Below are positions 29,101 through 37,223 of a DNA stretch of 64,000 nucleotides, one piece after another. Made by a program: the position numbers and the translations under genes. Source of the DNA: an uncultured Pseudomonas sp. (lineage in GTDB: Bacteria > Pseudomonadota > Gammaproteobacteria > Pseudomonadales > Pseudomonadaceae); the NCBI RefSeq assembly GCF_946886105.1, contig NZ_CAMPHV010000024.1:1-64000 (forward strand), read 5' to 3'. Within the stretch, counting starts at the first letter, position 1, and every line of letters starts with the position of its first letter. The notes below the pieces were generated by a model that ran no database searches, was not told where the DNA came from, and was given only the letters and a program-made list of their open reading frames with translations.

Positions 29101-30428
29101 GCCAGGTCGGCCGTGTAAGGCACGGTGATCACGCAGTTACCGCCGGCTGCCAGGGTGCCGCCGGTCATCTGCAGCGTCGACGAACCGACGCCGCCGAGGC
29201 CGACCAGACTGGAGCCGGCGCTGCAGTTGGCGGTCGGCGCACTGGTGATTTCCAGCAGGCCGGCACCGCCGTCGATGGCGTCGCTGAAGCTGCCCAGAAC
29301 CATAGTGCTCAGCGGGCTGGCGTTGGTCAGGGTGATCCGTAGCGTCGCTTCCTGCCCTTTGGCCACGGTGGCCGGCGAGAAGGCCTTGGCCACACGCAGC
29401 GGCGCGGTGACCGTCAGGTTGGCCGAGGCGTTGCTCGGCGGTACCAGACCGCGCTGGTTGGCGAAATCGGTGGTGCGGTCGATGACGTTGTTGACCGTGG
29501 TCGAATAGCCGCTGTCGGTGCCATCCGCCACCACCATGACGCTGAGGCTACAACTGCTGTTGGCGGCGATGACCCCGCCGACCGCAACAATCTCGGTATC
29601 GCCCGCTGCCGGCGTAAAGCTCGGTGGATTGGCGCCGCAGTTGATCTGCGCGTCCGGCCCGGCCGGGTTGGCGCCGGTCACCGCGGCAACCCGCAGGCCG
29701 AAGTCGCCCAGGCGATCGCGAATGGCGAACGCCGGCGTATCGCCCGCCGTGTTCAACGGCAGCGGTTGCGAGGCGTTGTTGGTAATGGTGATTGTCAGGC
29801 GCGTCGCCTGATCGTCCTTGACGATGGTGCCGGACGAGAAACTCTTGCTGATGCTCGGTGCCGGCAGCGAGTTGAAGTTCAGCGACTGCTGGGCCGGGTC
29901 GGCGTTGCTCACCGGGTTGCCGGCGTGCTCGCCCGTTACCGTGCCGGCGGGAATCACGTTGGTGCCGTTGCCGGAGAGGCTGGTGACCTGCACGACGATA
30001 TCGCAGAAACCGGCCTCGGAGCCGCCGTTCACCGCCGGGATCACCCCGCCAGTGAGGCTGATGGTGTTGCTGCCCAATGCCGCATTGAGGGTGCCGGGAA
30101 AATCGCCATTGCTCAGCGAGCCGGTCAGCACGCCGCTGCCATCGCGGCACTCGGCGGATACCACGCCAACTCCCGCGACCTGAAAGCCCGCCGGCATGGT
30201 GTCGGTGAAACTGACATCGGTGATATCGCCGCTGGCGAAACTGTTGGTCAGGTGGATCAGAAAGCCGTCGGTATCACCGACGAACTTCGGATCGGCGAAG
30301 CCCGATGCACGGGTCTTGCTCACGCCCAGGTCCGCGCTGGCCGCAAGCGGCAGCAGACTCAGGCCCACCCATAAGCTCCCCACCAACACCTGTAACAGGC
30401 GATTCCTGCGAACAGAACCTGACACCAC
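23130..30428 (-). CDS. Giant DUF11 / SdrD-B-like surface protein (2432 aa)
   Basis: Starts at GTG 30428 after a GGGGAG ribosome site. A signal peptide ends near residue 33 (AASA/DLG). About residues 35-1430 are tandem DUF11-type beta-sandwich repeats marked by recurring LTDNLPxG and FxPxxI motifs. From about 1440 there are SdrD-B/prealbumin-like modules with Asp-rich, probably calcium-binding loops (YLDNDQNG near 1447, FIDQNNDG near 1588, FHDRDTD near 1712, WFDINHDR near 1826, FDDQNRNG near 2247), with one more DUF11 unit near 2110. The last 110 residues resemble a degenerate OmpA fold (SSEAFDANN, DARERVGHVKDWI). It looks like a long secreted or surface fibre or adhesin. It is followed, with a 4-nt overlap, by its probable barrel partner. 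Confidence 0.8.
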   Translation of the reverse strand: MVSGSVRRNRLLQVLVGSLWVGLSLLPLAASADLGVSKTRASGFADPKFVGDTDGFLIHLTNSFASGDITDVSFTDTMPAGFQVAGVGVVSAECRDGSGVLTGSLSNGDFPGTLNAALGSNTISLTGGVIPAVNGGSEAGFCDIVVQVTSLSGNGTNVIPAGTVTGEHAGNPVSNADPAQQSLNFNSLPAPSISKSFSSGTIVKDDQATRLTITITNNASQPLPLNTAGDTPAFAIRDRLGDFGLRVAAVTGANPAGPDAQINCGANPPSFTPAAGDTEIVAVGGVIAANSSCSLSVMVVADGTDSGYSTTVNNVIDRTTDFANQRGLVPPSNASANLTVTAPLRVAKAFSPATVAKGQEATLRITLTNASPLSTMVLGSFSDAIDGGAGLLEITSAPTANCSAGSSLVGLGGVGSSTLQMTGGTLAAGGNCVITVPYTADLAVAGVPQSFTNTIAPGDVTVSSPSDVVSQGVSASVTVVDQFLVEKTSSPSIVTPGNPVLFTVTTRNYSASAQSGVALTDNLPNGMLLLNLPEKPAPVLSGTGCSALALGGTASDPVFTFDMPAGSAGNPANCTVTFWAMVPVGAPNGAIVNQIDAGDVCTAGNICNHTSTNAQFSVSSSTLTVEKSFDASSKPEGTAATMTIELVNLSAQPLTNVSLTDNLPTGSNGTPMLVALPNNASTTCGGTVTAVPGSNQVVLSGATVPARANGGLGAAGRCRLRVNVSGAAGQYDNRVSASATETFSDGTTDTLTSPEVVATINFLSALSGSKSFAPTTIQSGGMSTVTLSLSNSQSGVLNDVAITDNLPAGMTVANPANAYSTCAGSPVVSAAPGAAVVSLSGAQIAGNSTCELLFDVTASGGGDWVNSIAPGQLTAAGGVQNVAAFGATLQNASGGAVTVSVNHATASVAAPGAVTQLTLTLFNSGSLDLTNLDLSNYFTDTGLVDGTPTGERIASVANAITTCTGGVVSASPNATSFSLSDASLPVGETCTVTVDVTMAITGTVTDTVPVGAITTDQGVSNTQPASSSLLTSTGLGVTKQFTPNVVAPNERSRLRITFYNPTSQPISDLTLTDTYPAGLTSASPANALTTCQGSVSSDSGQVTISGGNIAAGSGSAPASCYVEIDVLSNTQGDYLNTIPANSIVATAEGTPISNTGPTSDTLRVKAPIVVHKAIATRTLDAGDPVGFTTGTANGTAGTALTLSIRLDNPNSSPLTGVAYLDNLPTGLVVAQVPAISNSCGGSVSATPSGTSVRLAGGNLAGNGNCTVSVAVLSNIAGTYTNTIAAGDVTSFEGVSNTEQTRARLVISSPPTVSKQFAPAVIAQNGISTLTIFVNNPNASAMTLTAAMTDNLPDSPGQVRVAAVPNIAGTCPSANVTATAGATLVRLASGTVVPAGGCTIEVDVTADTAGEHTNQIPAGALQTDFGNNPEPAYATLRVSTLGFISGRVYLDNDQNGTYQAGTDSPLSGVAIELRSGATCASGTPVSGINGLLNPFSTDSAGNYLFAGLPAGTYSVCQATQPSGTLNAPPVPGSITPANGSSGTPGTGGNATATSSQIEGIVLNDDGAGGETSGSQRNDFPEVAPASISGAVFIDQNNDGLRQGGDSGLSGVSISLSGTDWQGQPVSTSTTTDSSGQYHFSGLQPGTYTVTEPIQPSGTTNGKTVAGNSSGAVPSVTSPATVPSAISGITLTPGYVSEGNDFAEIVNGRSIHGQVFHDRDTDSAPGTGDSGLGGETVVLSGVDINGNPVNLTTVTASDGTFSFVGLPAGTYELLQPNQPSGLINGSTTAGSAGGVVTEEPSRISGIDLTGNTLSVDNWFAEVTIPSLSGTVWFDINHDRVLDPGEARLSGWTVELMRNGVEVATTTSDADGAYAFANLTPGSGYEVRFRHPETGTLFGRPVPNEQGIAYTPGSAGSGNPAGADNRDGTLAGITITAGRNVVEQSLPIDPAGVVYDAISRQPVRGAVVSISGPVGFDASQVLGGSLQQTTGADGLYQFLLLATAPAGTYTLSVTVPAGYVQGPSTLIPACSNTLSVTALPDPALVQNSNQAPAEAVTLHDAATCPVTTAGLGASNNTTQYYFSFVLGATSADVVNNHIPIDPILGGAIVMTKNTPKVNVTRGELVPYVLTARNTLSNSLADIAIEDQMPPGFKYIKNSAQIDGVPVEPEVEGRRLRWPNRTLTGGQVLTIKLLLVVGSGVGFNEYVNQTWALNMIANARVSNVATASVRVVADPTFDCSDLIGKVFDDQNRNGYQDEGEPGIPGVRLATPRGWLVTTDEHGRYHIACADVPSELRGSNFILKVDERSLPSGYRIVTENPRVVRMTQGRLVKANFGASIHRVVRLDLSSEAFDANNLLTAQYQARLDEVLKLLYAEPSILRIAYRMPVDGEVSDARERVGHVKDWIKEHWEPHDCCYDLQLEEEIVPATDSVEVIR

Positions 30429-30848
30429 GACGCTCCCCTGCGGTTCGCAGTGCGCCTGTCGTATATCCCGGGCTAGGCTCTTTTCACATCCCCAGCGAGG
30501 AGCGCACCATCAGCGGGCCAAGACCCGTGACATGCCGCTCGTTCGTTGCAGACAGAAAGCGCCCTACGGCCGACAAGCTCACCGACTTCGAATAAAGGGC
30601 GGCAGGGTGCGGACAGGAGAAAACAGCGACAAGACTGCAAAATGGGAACCAGCGTTGCACTGGCAGAAACGGTCGTCCGCGCGAAAAAAGCACAAGACCA
30701 TAGGAAAGGCCCCTCCACTTCCCCGAAACCCTTAGTGCCAAGCCGCTCGGCAGCCGCTACCGCCCTCGAACCGAGCTTTGCCACAGCGGATGGCATTGCC
30801 GGAAAGTGCAGGAGACGCGGGCGCGGGATTCCGACGAATGACCGGGAA
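30429..30848. other. Intergenic region upstream of the giant-gene operon
   Basis: These 420 nt lie between the start of the DUF11 gene and the end of the TonB receptor gene, both on the minus strand. No gene is convincing: the plus-strand frames here are extensions of antisense frames. It should hold the promoter of the two giant genes; GGGGAG at about 30434-30439 (minus strand) is the ribosome site. I cannot name a promoter box with confidence. Confidence 0.5.
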
Positions 30849-33200
30849 CTACCAGCGCGTGCGCAGGGTCATGCCGACGCTGCGGGGGGCTCCGCTCAGC
30901 ACCCCGTAGTCACCGGCGCCGAGCCGGGCGTAGACCGCGGTGATGTAGTCCTCGTCGAACAGATTGCGCGCCCACAATTCGGCTTCCCAGCGCCTGTCGC
31001 CACGGCGCAGGCCGAGACGCAGATTGGTCAGCCCATAGGACGGCTGATAGCTGCCGGGCCCGCCCTCGAGCGTGCCGTAGTAGCCGCTGCGGAACTGGTA
31101 GTCGAGGCCGCTGAACAGCTCCAGGGCGTGCTCCAGCGGATAGCGATAGTCGACCCCGGCGTTAGCGCTCCATTCCGGCGCGTTGAACAGGCGCTTACCG
31201 CCCAGGTCGCACGACCACTGCGCGCTGCTCGGCGAACAGGGCGCATTGGCGAAGTCGCGGTAACGCGCGTCGCTCCAGGCGATACCCAACCGCAGGTCGA
31301 CCCGCTCGCTGGCGCGCAGACGGGCATCCAGCTCGATGCCGCGCAGGCGTACCTTGCCGACATTGATCAGGTTGTCGCGGATCGGCGGGGCGAACTCGTT
31401 GACCGGCGGACGGTTGGTCAACGCCTGGTAGTCCTCGACATCGGCCTGGTACAGGGCCAGATCGAGCATGCCCCGGCCGTTCCAGAAAGCGCTCTTGAGA
31501 CCGACCTCGAGCGAGCTGACCCGCTCCGCCTCGAAGGTCGGCTCAACAGTCGGGCCGACCACGTCGAGGTTGATCCCGCCGGCCTTGTAGCCGCGCGACC
31601 AGCTGGCATAACCGAGCAGGTCGTCGTCGAACGCATAGCTGAGCGCCAGCTGCCCGGACAGGCTGCTCTCCTCGATCGCGTCGCGCCGGTAATACTCGCC
31701 GCCGAGGGCGGTGCTGCGCAGCAAGTTGCCACCCAGCTGCGAGACCTGGTCCAGTCCGAGCGGCGCCAAGCCCGAGACGCTGCGCGACAACCAGGCCTGC
31801 TTGCGCTCGCGGGTGTAGCGCAGCCCCGGGGTGATCGCCAGGCGCTCGGTGGCATGCCAGGTGAGCTGGCCGAACGCCGCGCGGCTGTCGCTGCGTTGCT
31901 CGCCATCGAAACTTTGTTGTCCGCCCTCCAGCAGCGACGACGGAATCATCGCGGGGGTGATGTGGAGCTGTTCGATTTCCGGTCTATCGCCGAGGAAGTA
32001 AGCCGCCGCGTCCTCGCCGAAGCGCACGCCCACGGCCCGGTTCAGATGCTGCCGCAGGTAGTAGAGGCCCACCACGTAGTCGAAGTGCTGGTTGGGCGAA
32101 TCGGCCAGGCGCAGCTCCTGGCTGAATTGATGCTGATCGAGGCGTACCGTCGCGTCGTCGACGATGGCCAGCGCCATGCCGTCGCCATCTTGACTGGCGT
32201 CGTAGCTCCAGTCGCGATAGCCGCTGATGCTGGTCAGGGTGGCGCCGCTGTCCAGCAACCAGTTCAGTTCCAGCGTGGCGCCGGTCTGCAGCGTCTTCAC
32301 GGCGTTCGGTTTGTCCTGCTGCACGCGGCGCGCATAGGGGTCTATCGGCAACTGGCGGTAGCCGACGAAGGCGGAGCGCTCGAGGGTCGTCTGGCTGTAG
32401 TGGCTGGCGGTGAAGACGTTGCTCTGCTCGTCCTGCCAGGCGTATTCGCCGATCAGGCGGGCGCTGAACGTCTCGCTCGGCGTCCACAGCAATTGGCCGC
32501 GCAGGCCCTGGCGATTTTGGTCGCGCAGCTCGCTGCCGTCATAGCGGTTGTCGATCAGGCCGTCGCGCTCGACGTCATAACCGGTCAGGCGTCCGGCCAG
32601 CACGCCGTCGATCAGCGCCCCGGAAAAGGTACCGCGATACTGACGCAGCCCCTTTTCGCCGACCGACACTTCGCCACTGCCCTCCGGTGCGAAGGTCGGC
32701 GCGCGGCTGCTGAGGTTGATCGCGCCGGCCGTGGTGTTCTTGCCGTACAAGGTGCCCTGGGGCCCCCGCAACACCTCGACGCGCTCGATATCGATCAGAT
32801 CGACGAGCGACATGCCCTGGCGCCCCAGGTAAACCCCATCGAGAAACACTCCGACGCTGCCGTCGATACCGTCGTTGTAGGAGCTCGAGCCGAGCCCGCG
32901 GATGCCGTAGCTGGTATAGCGCGGGCTGGGCACCGACACCAGCAGGCTCGGTACGCGCTGTTGCAGCTCCTCGGTACGGTAGATCCCGGCATCGTTCAAC
33001 TGCTCGCCAGCGAGCACGTTCATGGCAATCGGCACCGTCTGCGCGGGCTCCTCGCGGCGCCGCGCGCTGACCGTCACGTCCTCGAGCACCAGGGCCGAGT
33101 CGGGCCGGGAGCGTGCCCGGTCGGCGGCTGAATATTCCTCGGCATGCGCCCCGCTCAGGCAGGACAGGGACAAAAGGCAGAGCGGGTAGCCATAGCGCAC
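30849..33200 (-). CDS. TonB-dependent receptor of the two-component operon
   Basis: 783 aa from GTG 33200, 10 nt after the kinase stop; the open frame extends upstream but into the kinase gene. A signal peptide ends near GAHA/EE (residue 20). A TonB-box-like LEDVTVSA is at residues 39-46. The plug carries PSLLVSVPSPRYTSYGIRG, VGVFLDGVYLGR, DIERVEVLRGPQGTLYGKN and TTAGAINLSS. The barrel ends in LRTRW with the expected terminal aromatic residue. By family it could import a siderophore, a plant compound or another large ligand. Co-transcription with the kinase and AraC-type regulator suggests ligand-dependent control of its own uptake route. Confidence 0.9.
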   Translation of the reverse strand: MRYGYPLCLLSLSCLSGAHAEEYSAADRARSRPDSALVLEDVTVSARRREEPAQTVPIAMNVLAGEQLNDAGIYRTEELQQRVPSLLVSVPSPRYTSYGIRGLGSSSYNDGIDGSVGVFLDGVYLGRQGMSLVDLIDIERVEVLRGPQGTLYGKNTTAGAINLSSRAPTFAPEGSGEVSVGEKGLRQYRGTFSGALIDGVLAGRLTGYDVERDGLIDNRYDGSELRDQNRQGLRGQLLWTPSETFSARLIGEYAWQDEQSNVFTASHYSQTTLERSAFVGYRQLPIDPYARRVQQDKPNAVKTLQTGATLELNWLLDSGATLTSISGYRDWSYDASQDGDGMALAIVDDATVRLDQHQFSQELRLADSPNQHFDYVVGLYYLRQHLNRAVGVRFGEDAAAYFLGDRPEIEQLHITPAMIPSSLLEGGQQSFDGEQRSDSRAAFGQLTWHATERLAITPGLRYTRERKQAWLSRSVSGLAPLGLDQVSQLGGNLLRSTALGGEYYRRDAIEESSLSGQLALSYAFDDDLLGYASWSRGYKAGGINLDVVGPTVEPTFEAERVSSLEVGLKSAFWNGRGMLDLALYQADVEDYQALTNRPPVNEFAPPIRDNLINVGKVRLRGIELDARLRASERVDLRLGIAWSDARYRDFANAPCSPSSAQWSCDLGGKRLFNAPEWSANAGVDYRYPLEHALELFSGLDYQFRSGYYGTLEGGPGSYQPSYGLTNLRLGLRRGDRRWEAELWARNLFDEDYITAVYARLGAGDYGVLSGAPRSVGMTLRTRW

Positions 33201-33210
33201 TACCCCGGGT

Positions 33211-35631
33211 TCAGTCTTCCAGGACACGGCAAACCTCTGAGAGCGAATCGGCAGCCGCCGGGCGCGTGGATTCGGGCGCCAAGCGCTCGACGGTCGCGAG
33301 CAGTTCGGCGGTATCGGACGGCTTGAGCAGGACGGCATCGAAAGTCAGGTCGGCCGGATAAACGGCCGGCCGCAACGCCGGCGCGGACGAATACAACAGT
33401 ACGGGCAGGGAAGGCCAGCGCTCGCGCACGACGGCGAGCAGCGCCCAGCCGTCCATCCCCGGCATCGCCTGATCGCTGATCAGCAGGTCGTAGACCTCAT
33501 TGCGCAGAGCCTCCAGGGCCTGCCCGGCATCGCTCGCCGCGGTGACGTCGAAGCCGTAGCCGCCGAGGAGATCGCTCAGCCATTCGCGATTCTGCTCGAC
33601 ATCGTCGACCAGCAGGATCCGCCTGCCGTAACCGCTGACCTGCACGTCCTGGCTCTGCGCGAACGAGATATCGAGGTCTTCCTCCCGCGCGCGGGCGAAT
33701 TCCACCTCGAAACTGAAACGGCTGCCACGCGACTGCGACTCGTCCAGCGACAGCGCGCTATCCATCTGCTGCAGCAGCCCACTGACGATGGACAGCCCCA
33801 GACCACTGCCGCAATAACGCTCCGCTTCACGTCCACGCCAGAAGGGTTGCAACAGCTGCTTGCGCTCGTCGGCGGGAATCCCGATACCGGTGTCGCTGAC
33901 GCTGAACCGCAGGCGCGCCGAGGCGGCGTCGCTGGCCAGACAGTGCACCTCGAACAGCACCTGGCCATCGCGGGTGAACTTGGCGGCATTCGCCAACAGA
34001 TTGATCAGCACTTGGCGCAGACGCCGGAAATCGGCCTGCACCAGCGTCGGCAAACCGGGATCGAGGCGGCACTCGAACGCGTTGTTCTGCTGCGCCGCGA
34101 GGAAGCCAGCCTCTTCTTCTATCTCGCGCAGAAAGCCATAGAGATAGCCGGGTGCGAGGATGATCTCGAGTTGCTGCAACTCGCTACGCGAGAACTCCAG
34201 CAACTCGTCGATCAGCTCCAGTTGCTGACGGGCATTGCGTTCGATCTTGCGCGGGTAGTCCTGGACCGCCCCGGACGACAGCAGGCGCGCGTAGTCGACG
34301 ATGCTGACCAGCGGCGAGCGCAGATCGTGGCTGATCCGCGCCATCAGCAAGCTGCGTGCACGCAGGGATTCACGCAGCTGCCGGGTGCGCGTGGCCACCG
34401 TGCTTTCCAGGCGCTCGTGTTCGGCCTTCTGCTGGTTATCCAGATCGGCCAGCGCACGCCGCTCGCGGGCGCGGATGCGGCCGACCTCCATCACCAGCGT
34501 GCAGGCCAGCAACAGCAGGCCGGGCAGGGTTGAGGCCAGGCTCAACTTTTCGTCCGCGCTCTGCCAGGGCGCACCCGCCACGGCCAGCAGGCGCATCAGA
34601 CCCGACAGCATGAACAGGCCGCAGACCAGGTATACCAACCAGCTGTAGTCGAACCGACGCCGCCAGCCCGCCAGCAAAGTGGCGGGTATCAGCAGGTAGG
34701 CGAACAGGACGAACTCATCCTTCAGCGCCCGCCCCTCGACGTTGTCGATCAGCATCCACAGGTAGCAGGCGAATACGGCGACTATGAACAGGCTGTAAGC
34801 CTGCCCCCAACGCGGCGGCAATTGGCGCACCTGTAGCAGAACGCGAATGTAGGCGAAAAACAGACAGTACTGCACCACACCGAGCAACCAGAACAGTTCG
34901 CCCGACCAGGGCAGTAACGACGGAAAGTGGACCAGGTAACCATTCACCACGCTGACCAGTACCGCGTAAACGGACACCGACAACGCGTGGACGACCAGCA
35001 GCCGCGAACGCAGAAGCCAGCCGATGACGAAGCTGAACGGCACCATCAGCAGGGTGATGCCGAGCGTCATGCCATCGACCAGGGAATTGCCCTGTCGATA
35101 ATCGAGCAGCCCCAACTCCGACCAGAGCCGCGGCTTGATGATGATCATCGAGCTGCTGGCCACCCGTATCAGTACGCTGAGCTCCTGCCCCGCCGCCAGC
35201 TCCAGCGGGAAGGTCGGCTGCCGGGCCCGCACCGGCCACTGCGTCAGGGGGTGGGCGCTGCCGGCGCGCATCGTCTGCCAGTCACGGCCTTGGTGCAGGT
35301 GCACCTGGATATCCGCAAGACGCGGATCGCCCACCGTCAGCCAACGCTCGCACGCGACATCGCTCGACAGGCGCGCGCGCAACCAGAAGGCGGAGTGGCT
35401 GTATTGCCGGGCCAGGTTTTGCCGAGTGGCGGGAATGAATGCGCTATCGGGCAGCGCCAGCACCTGATCGGCCGTCAGCGTGGCCCCGGGGTCCTCCAGC
35501 AACAGGGCCTGGCTGGCCAGATCGAATTGCGGCGTCTGACAGATCGCCTCGGTTGGCGCGGCCTCGGCACAGGCCACGCCCAACAGCAGCGACAGGCACA
35601 TCAGCCACCGCACGCAGCGCCGCGGCATCAA
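33211..35631 (-). CDS. 7TMR-DISM hybrid sensor histidine kinase
   Basis: 806 aa. A signal peptide (about 1-24) is followed by a periplasmic 7TMR-DISM extracellular domain (about 30-175), seven membrane helices (about 180-395), a short coiled coil, the H-box SHDLRSPL near 434, N-box NLLANAAKF, DTGIGIP and GSGLGLSIV, and a C-terminal receiver (about 685-800) with LLVDDVEQN and the acceptor Asp in LISDQAMPGMDG. A phosphorelay to the co-encoded AraC-type regulator is likely; no Hpt domain is seen here. ATG 35631 overlaps the regulator stop by 4 nt. Confidence 0.93.
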   Translation of the reverse strand: MMPRRCVRWLMCLSLLLGVACAEAAPTEAICQTPQFDLASQALLLEDPGATLTADQVLALPDSAFIPATRQNLARQYSHSAFWLRARLSSDVACERWLTVGDPRLADIQVHLHQGRDWQTMRAGSAHPLTQWPVRARQPTFPLELAAGQELSVLIRVASSSMIIIKPRLWSELGLLDYRQGNSLVDGMTLGITLLMVPFSFVIGWLLRSRLLVVHALSVSVYAVLVSVVNGYLVHFPSLLPWSGELFWLLGVVQYCLFFAYIRVLLQVRQLPPRWGQAYSLFIVAVFACYLWMLIDNVEGRALKDEFVLFAYLLIPATLLAGWRRRFDYSWLVYLVCGLFMLSGLMRLLAVAGAPWQSADEKLSLASTLPGLLLLACTLVMEVGRIRARERRALADLDNQQKAEHERLESTVATRTRQLRESLRARSLLMARISHDLRSPLVSIVDYARLLSSGAVQDYPRKIERNARQQLELIDELLEFSRSELQQLEIILAPGYLYGFLREIEEEAGFLAAQQNNAFECRLDPGLPTLVQADFRRLRQVLINLLANAAKFTRDGQVLFEVHCLASDAASARLRFSVSDTGIGIPADERKQLLQPFWRGREAERYCGSGLGLSIVSGLLQQMDSALSLDESQSRGSRFSFEVEFARAREEDLDISFAQSQDVQVSGYGRRILLVDDVEQNREWLSDLLGGYGFDVTAASDAGQALEALRNEVYDLLISDQAMPGMDGWALLAVVRERWPSLPVLLYSSAPALRPAVYPADLTFDAVLLKPSDTAELLATVERLAPESTRPAAADSLSEVCRVLED

Positions 35632-36416
35632 GCCGGATCGCCCTGCGCCTGCTGGCGATACTGGGTAGGGGTCAAGCCCTGGCGCTCACGAAACGCCGTG
35701 GTGAAATTGCAGGCACTGTTGAAACCGACCAGCTCGGCGATGTCCTGCACGCTCAGCCGGCTATCCGCCAGCAACTCCCGGCCCTTGCGCAAACGCGCCT
35801 CGCGGGCGTAGGCGAATACCGTCGTCCCCAGATGCTCGCGAAAGATGCCCGACAAGCGCTTGTCATGGGTACCGACCTTGCGCGCGATCTCCGCCAGGGA
35901 CGGCAGCTCGCCAAGGTTCTGCGCAATGAAACGCATCGCCGCGCGCAGCATGACCTGATCGGGATCCTGCATGGACGGCGCCGGCTCGACCGGGTCCGAA
36001 GCGCCCCCCTGGTCACGCCAGGCCAGTTGCAAGTGGATACGGATCCGCGCGAGGACTTCTTCGGCGGCGTAGGGTTTGAGCACGTAGTCCACCCCCCCCA
36101 GGCTCAAGCCCTCGATGCGCTCTTCGACAGAGCCGGCGGAGGACAGGAAGATCACCGGCGTGCGTTGCGTCGCCGGCGCTTCGCGTAGCAGGCGGCAGAG
36201 GGTGAAGCCGTCCATACCGGGCATGCGCACATCCAGCACGATCAGATCCGGGCGCAGCGCCAAGGCACGTTGGTAGCCCTGGCGCGGATCGCTGGCGATG
36301 GACAGCCGCCAGGGTTGCGCGCGGAGCATGAGCAACAGCGAGCGGACGTCCTCGGGGGAGTCATCGATAACCAGAATGTGCGGCACACGATCGGCCGCCC
36401 TGCCCTCATCCAACAT
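35628..36416 (-). CDS. Response regulator with AraC-type DNA-binding domain
   Basis: 262 aa from ATG 36416, chosen because GGAGG lies about 10 nt upstream; the frame stays open to 36545. The receiver domain (about 10-130) has DD at 18-19, the acceptor Asp62 in LIVLDVRMPGMDG, and Lys in YVLKPYAAEEV. The C-terminal AraC/XylS helix-turn-helix (about 165-255) has LPSLAEIARKVGTHDKRLS and the second helix FNSACNFTTAFRERQGLTPTQYR. It is first in the operon regulator-kinase-receptor and probably controls the receptor gene or a linked uptake function. Confidence 0.93.
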   Translation of the reverse strand: MLDEGRAADRVPHILVIDDSPEDVRSLLLMLRAQPWRLSIASDPRQGYQRALALRPDLIVLDVRMPGMDGFTLCRLLREAPATQRTPVIFLSSAGSVEERIEGLSLGGVDYVLKPYAAEEVLARIRIHLQLAWRDQGGASDPVEPAPSMQDPDQVMLRAAMRFIAQNLGELPSLAEIARKVGTHDKRLSGIFREHLGTTVFAYAREARLRKGRELLADSRLSVQDIAELVGFNSACNFTTAFRERQGLTPTQYRQQAQGDPA

Positions 36417-37223
36417 TCCCGTACCGCCTCCATTTGCTGATGCTACCGCCGACCATACCGAGATATCGCGCACGCATCCGGCCGAGCAAAGCCTCGATCC
36501 GCTGGAGCAAAAGTCCCAAACGAAACGGGGCGTAAGATAGCGCAAAGTTTACAACGGCAAAAACTTATCTCCGTCGTCAGGAAAGGTCGTATAGGTTTTC
36601 CATCGCATGCGTAACCACGACTCCGCATTCCCGCATGGCCTCTCGCTAAAACCGCTACCTCCATCAATCGAAATTTGTAGCCGCCAACCCTGCCACCGAC
36701 TAAGAAACGCCCTACAAGACATGCGCCACTCCCCTACCGACAAACCAGTCCAGGCCGATGGCCGCCGACGTCGATAAACGCCACAGTCACGCCTCAGGGC
36801 CAAGCGACCCCTAGCTAACAGGCCGTTGAAAAACGTAGGCGACGACTGCATGGATGCAGGAGGTAGAGCGAAGCAGGAAGCCCGAGCCGAGGCAGCCAGT
36901 GCAAGGCAAAAACAGGCGAGGACGCGGACTGGGCTCGCACGCGAGTTTACGAGCTGTAAATCAGCATTACTCGCTTCGCTCGCCCTACGGGCCGCGCTGA
37001 AGCGCGTTAGCCGCAAGCGGCTTCCGACCGGGCTGGCGCTCCAGCCTGTTTTTAACGCAGCAATGGCAACGCAGGTAGTTTTTCAACGGCCTGTTAAAGG
37101 AGGAATCACTTGGCAAGCGTGCAGACCGATAGCCAGTGCTGACCCAATGCTATTCACAACGACAAAAAACCATACCCGTTGCATCCACCGCCACACAGCA
37201 CTCCATCGGACAGGGCAGTAACG
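36417..37223. other. Intergenic region containing a MITE
   Basis: These 807 nt lie between the divergently transcribed response regulator and LysR genes. 36816-37096 is an inverted-repeat element. 36417-36815 should hold the regulator promoter; I see no gene there, only out-of-frame minus-strand shadows rich in Arg/Ser. 37097-37223 holds the LysR promoter and leader. Confidence 0.6.
36816..37096. mobile_element. MITE-like element, about 281 bp, with 19-bp terminal inverted repeats
   Basis: The left end TAACAGGCCGTTGAAAAAC (36816-36834) is the exact complement of the right end (37078-37096), and partial similarity continues inward (GTAGGCG against GTAGTTT...). The inside has no transposase and is too short for one. 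TA at both outer ends fits a TA-targeting (IS630/Tc1-type) transposase acting in trans, though the TA could be part of the repeat. A near-identical single end occurs at 18698-18715. Confidence 0.75.

Noticed and set aside
30429..30848. Possible riboswitch before the giant DUF11 gene
   Set aside because: I compared it by eye with the c-di-GMP-I and cobalamin riboswitch cores and did not find the conserved blocks; a covariance-model search would be needed.
36816..37096. MITE considered as a CRISPR or an intact IS
   Set aside because: There are no repeated spacers, and 281 bp cannot encode a transposase; terminal inverted repeats fit a MITE.
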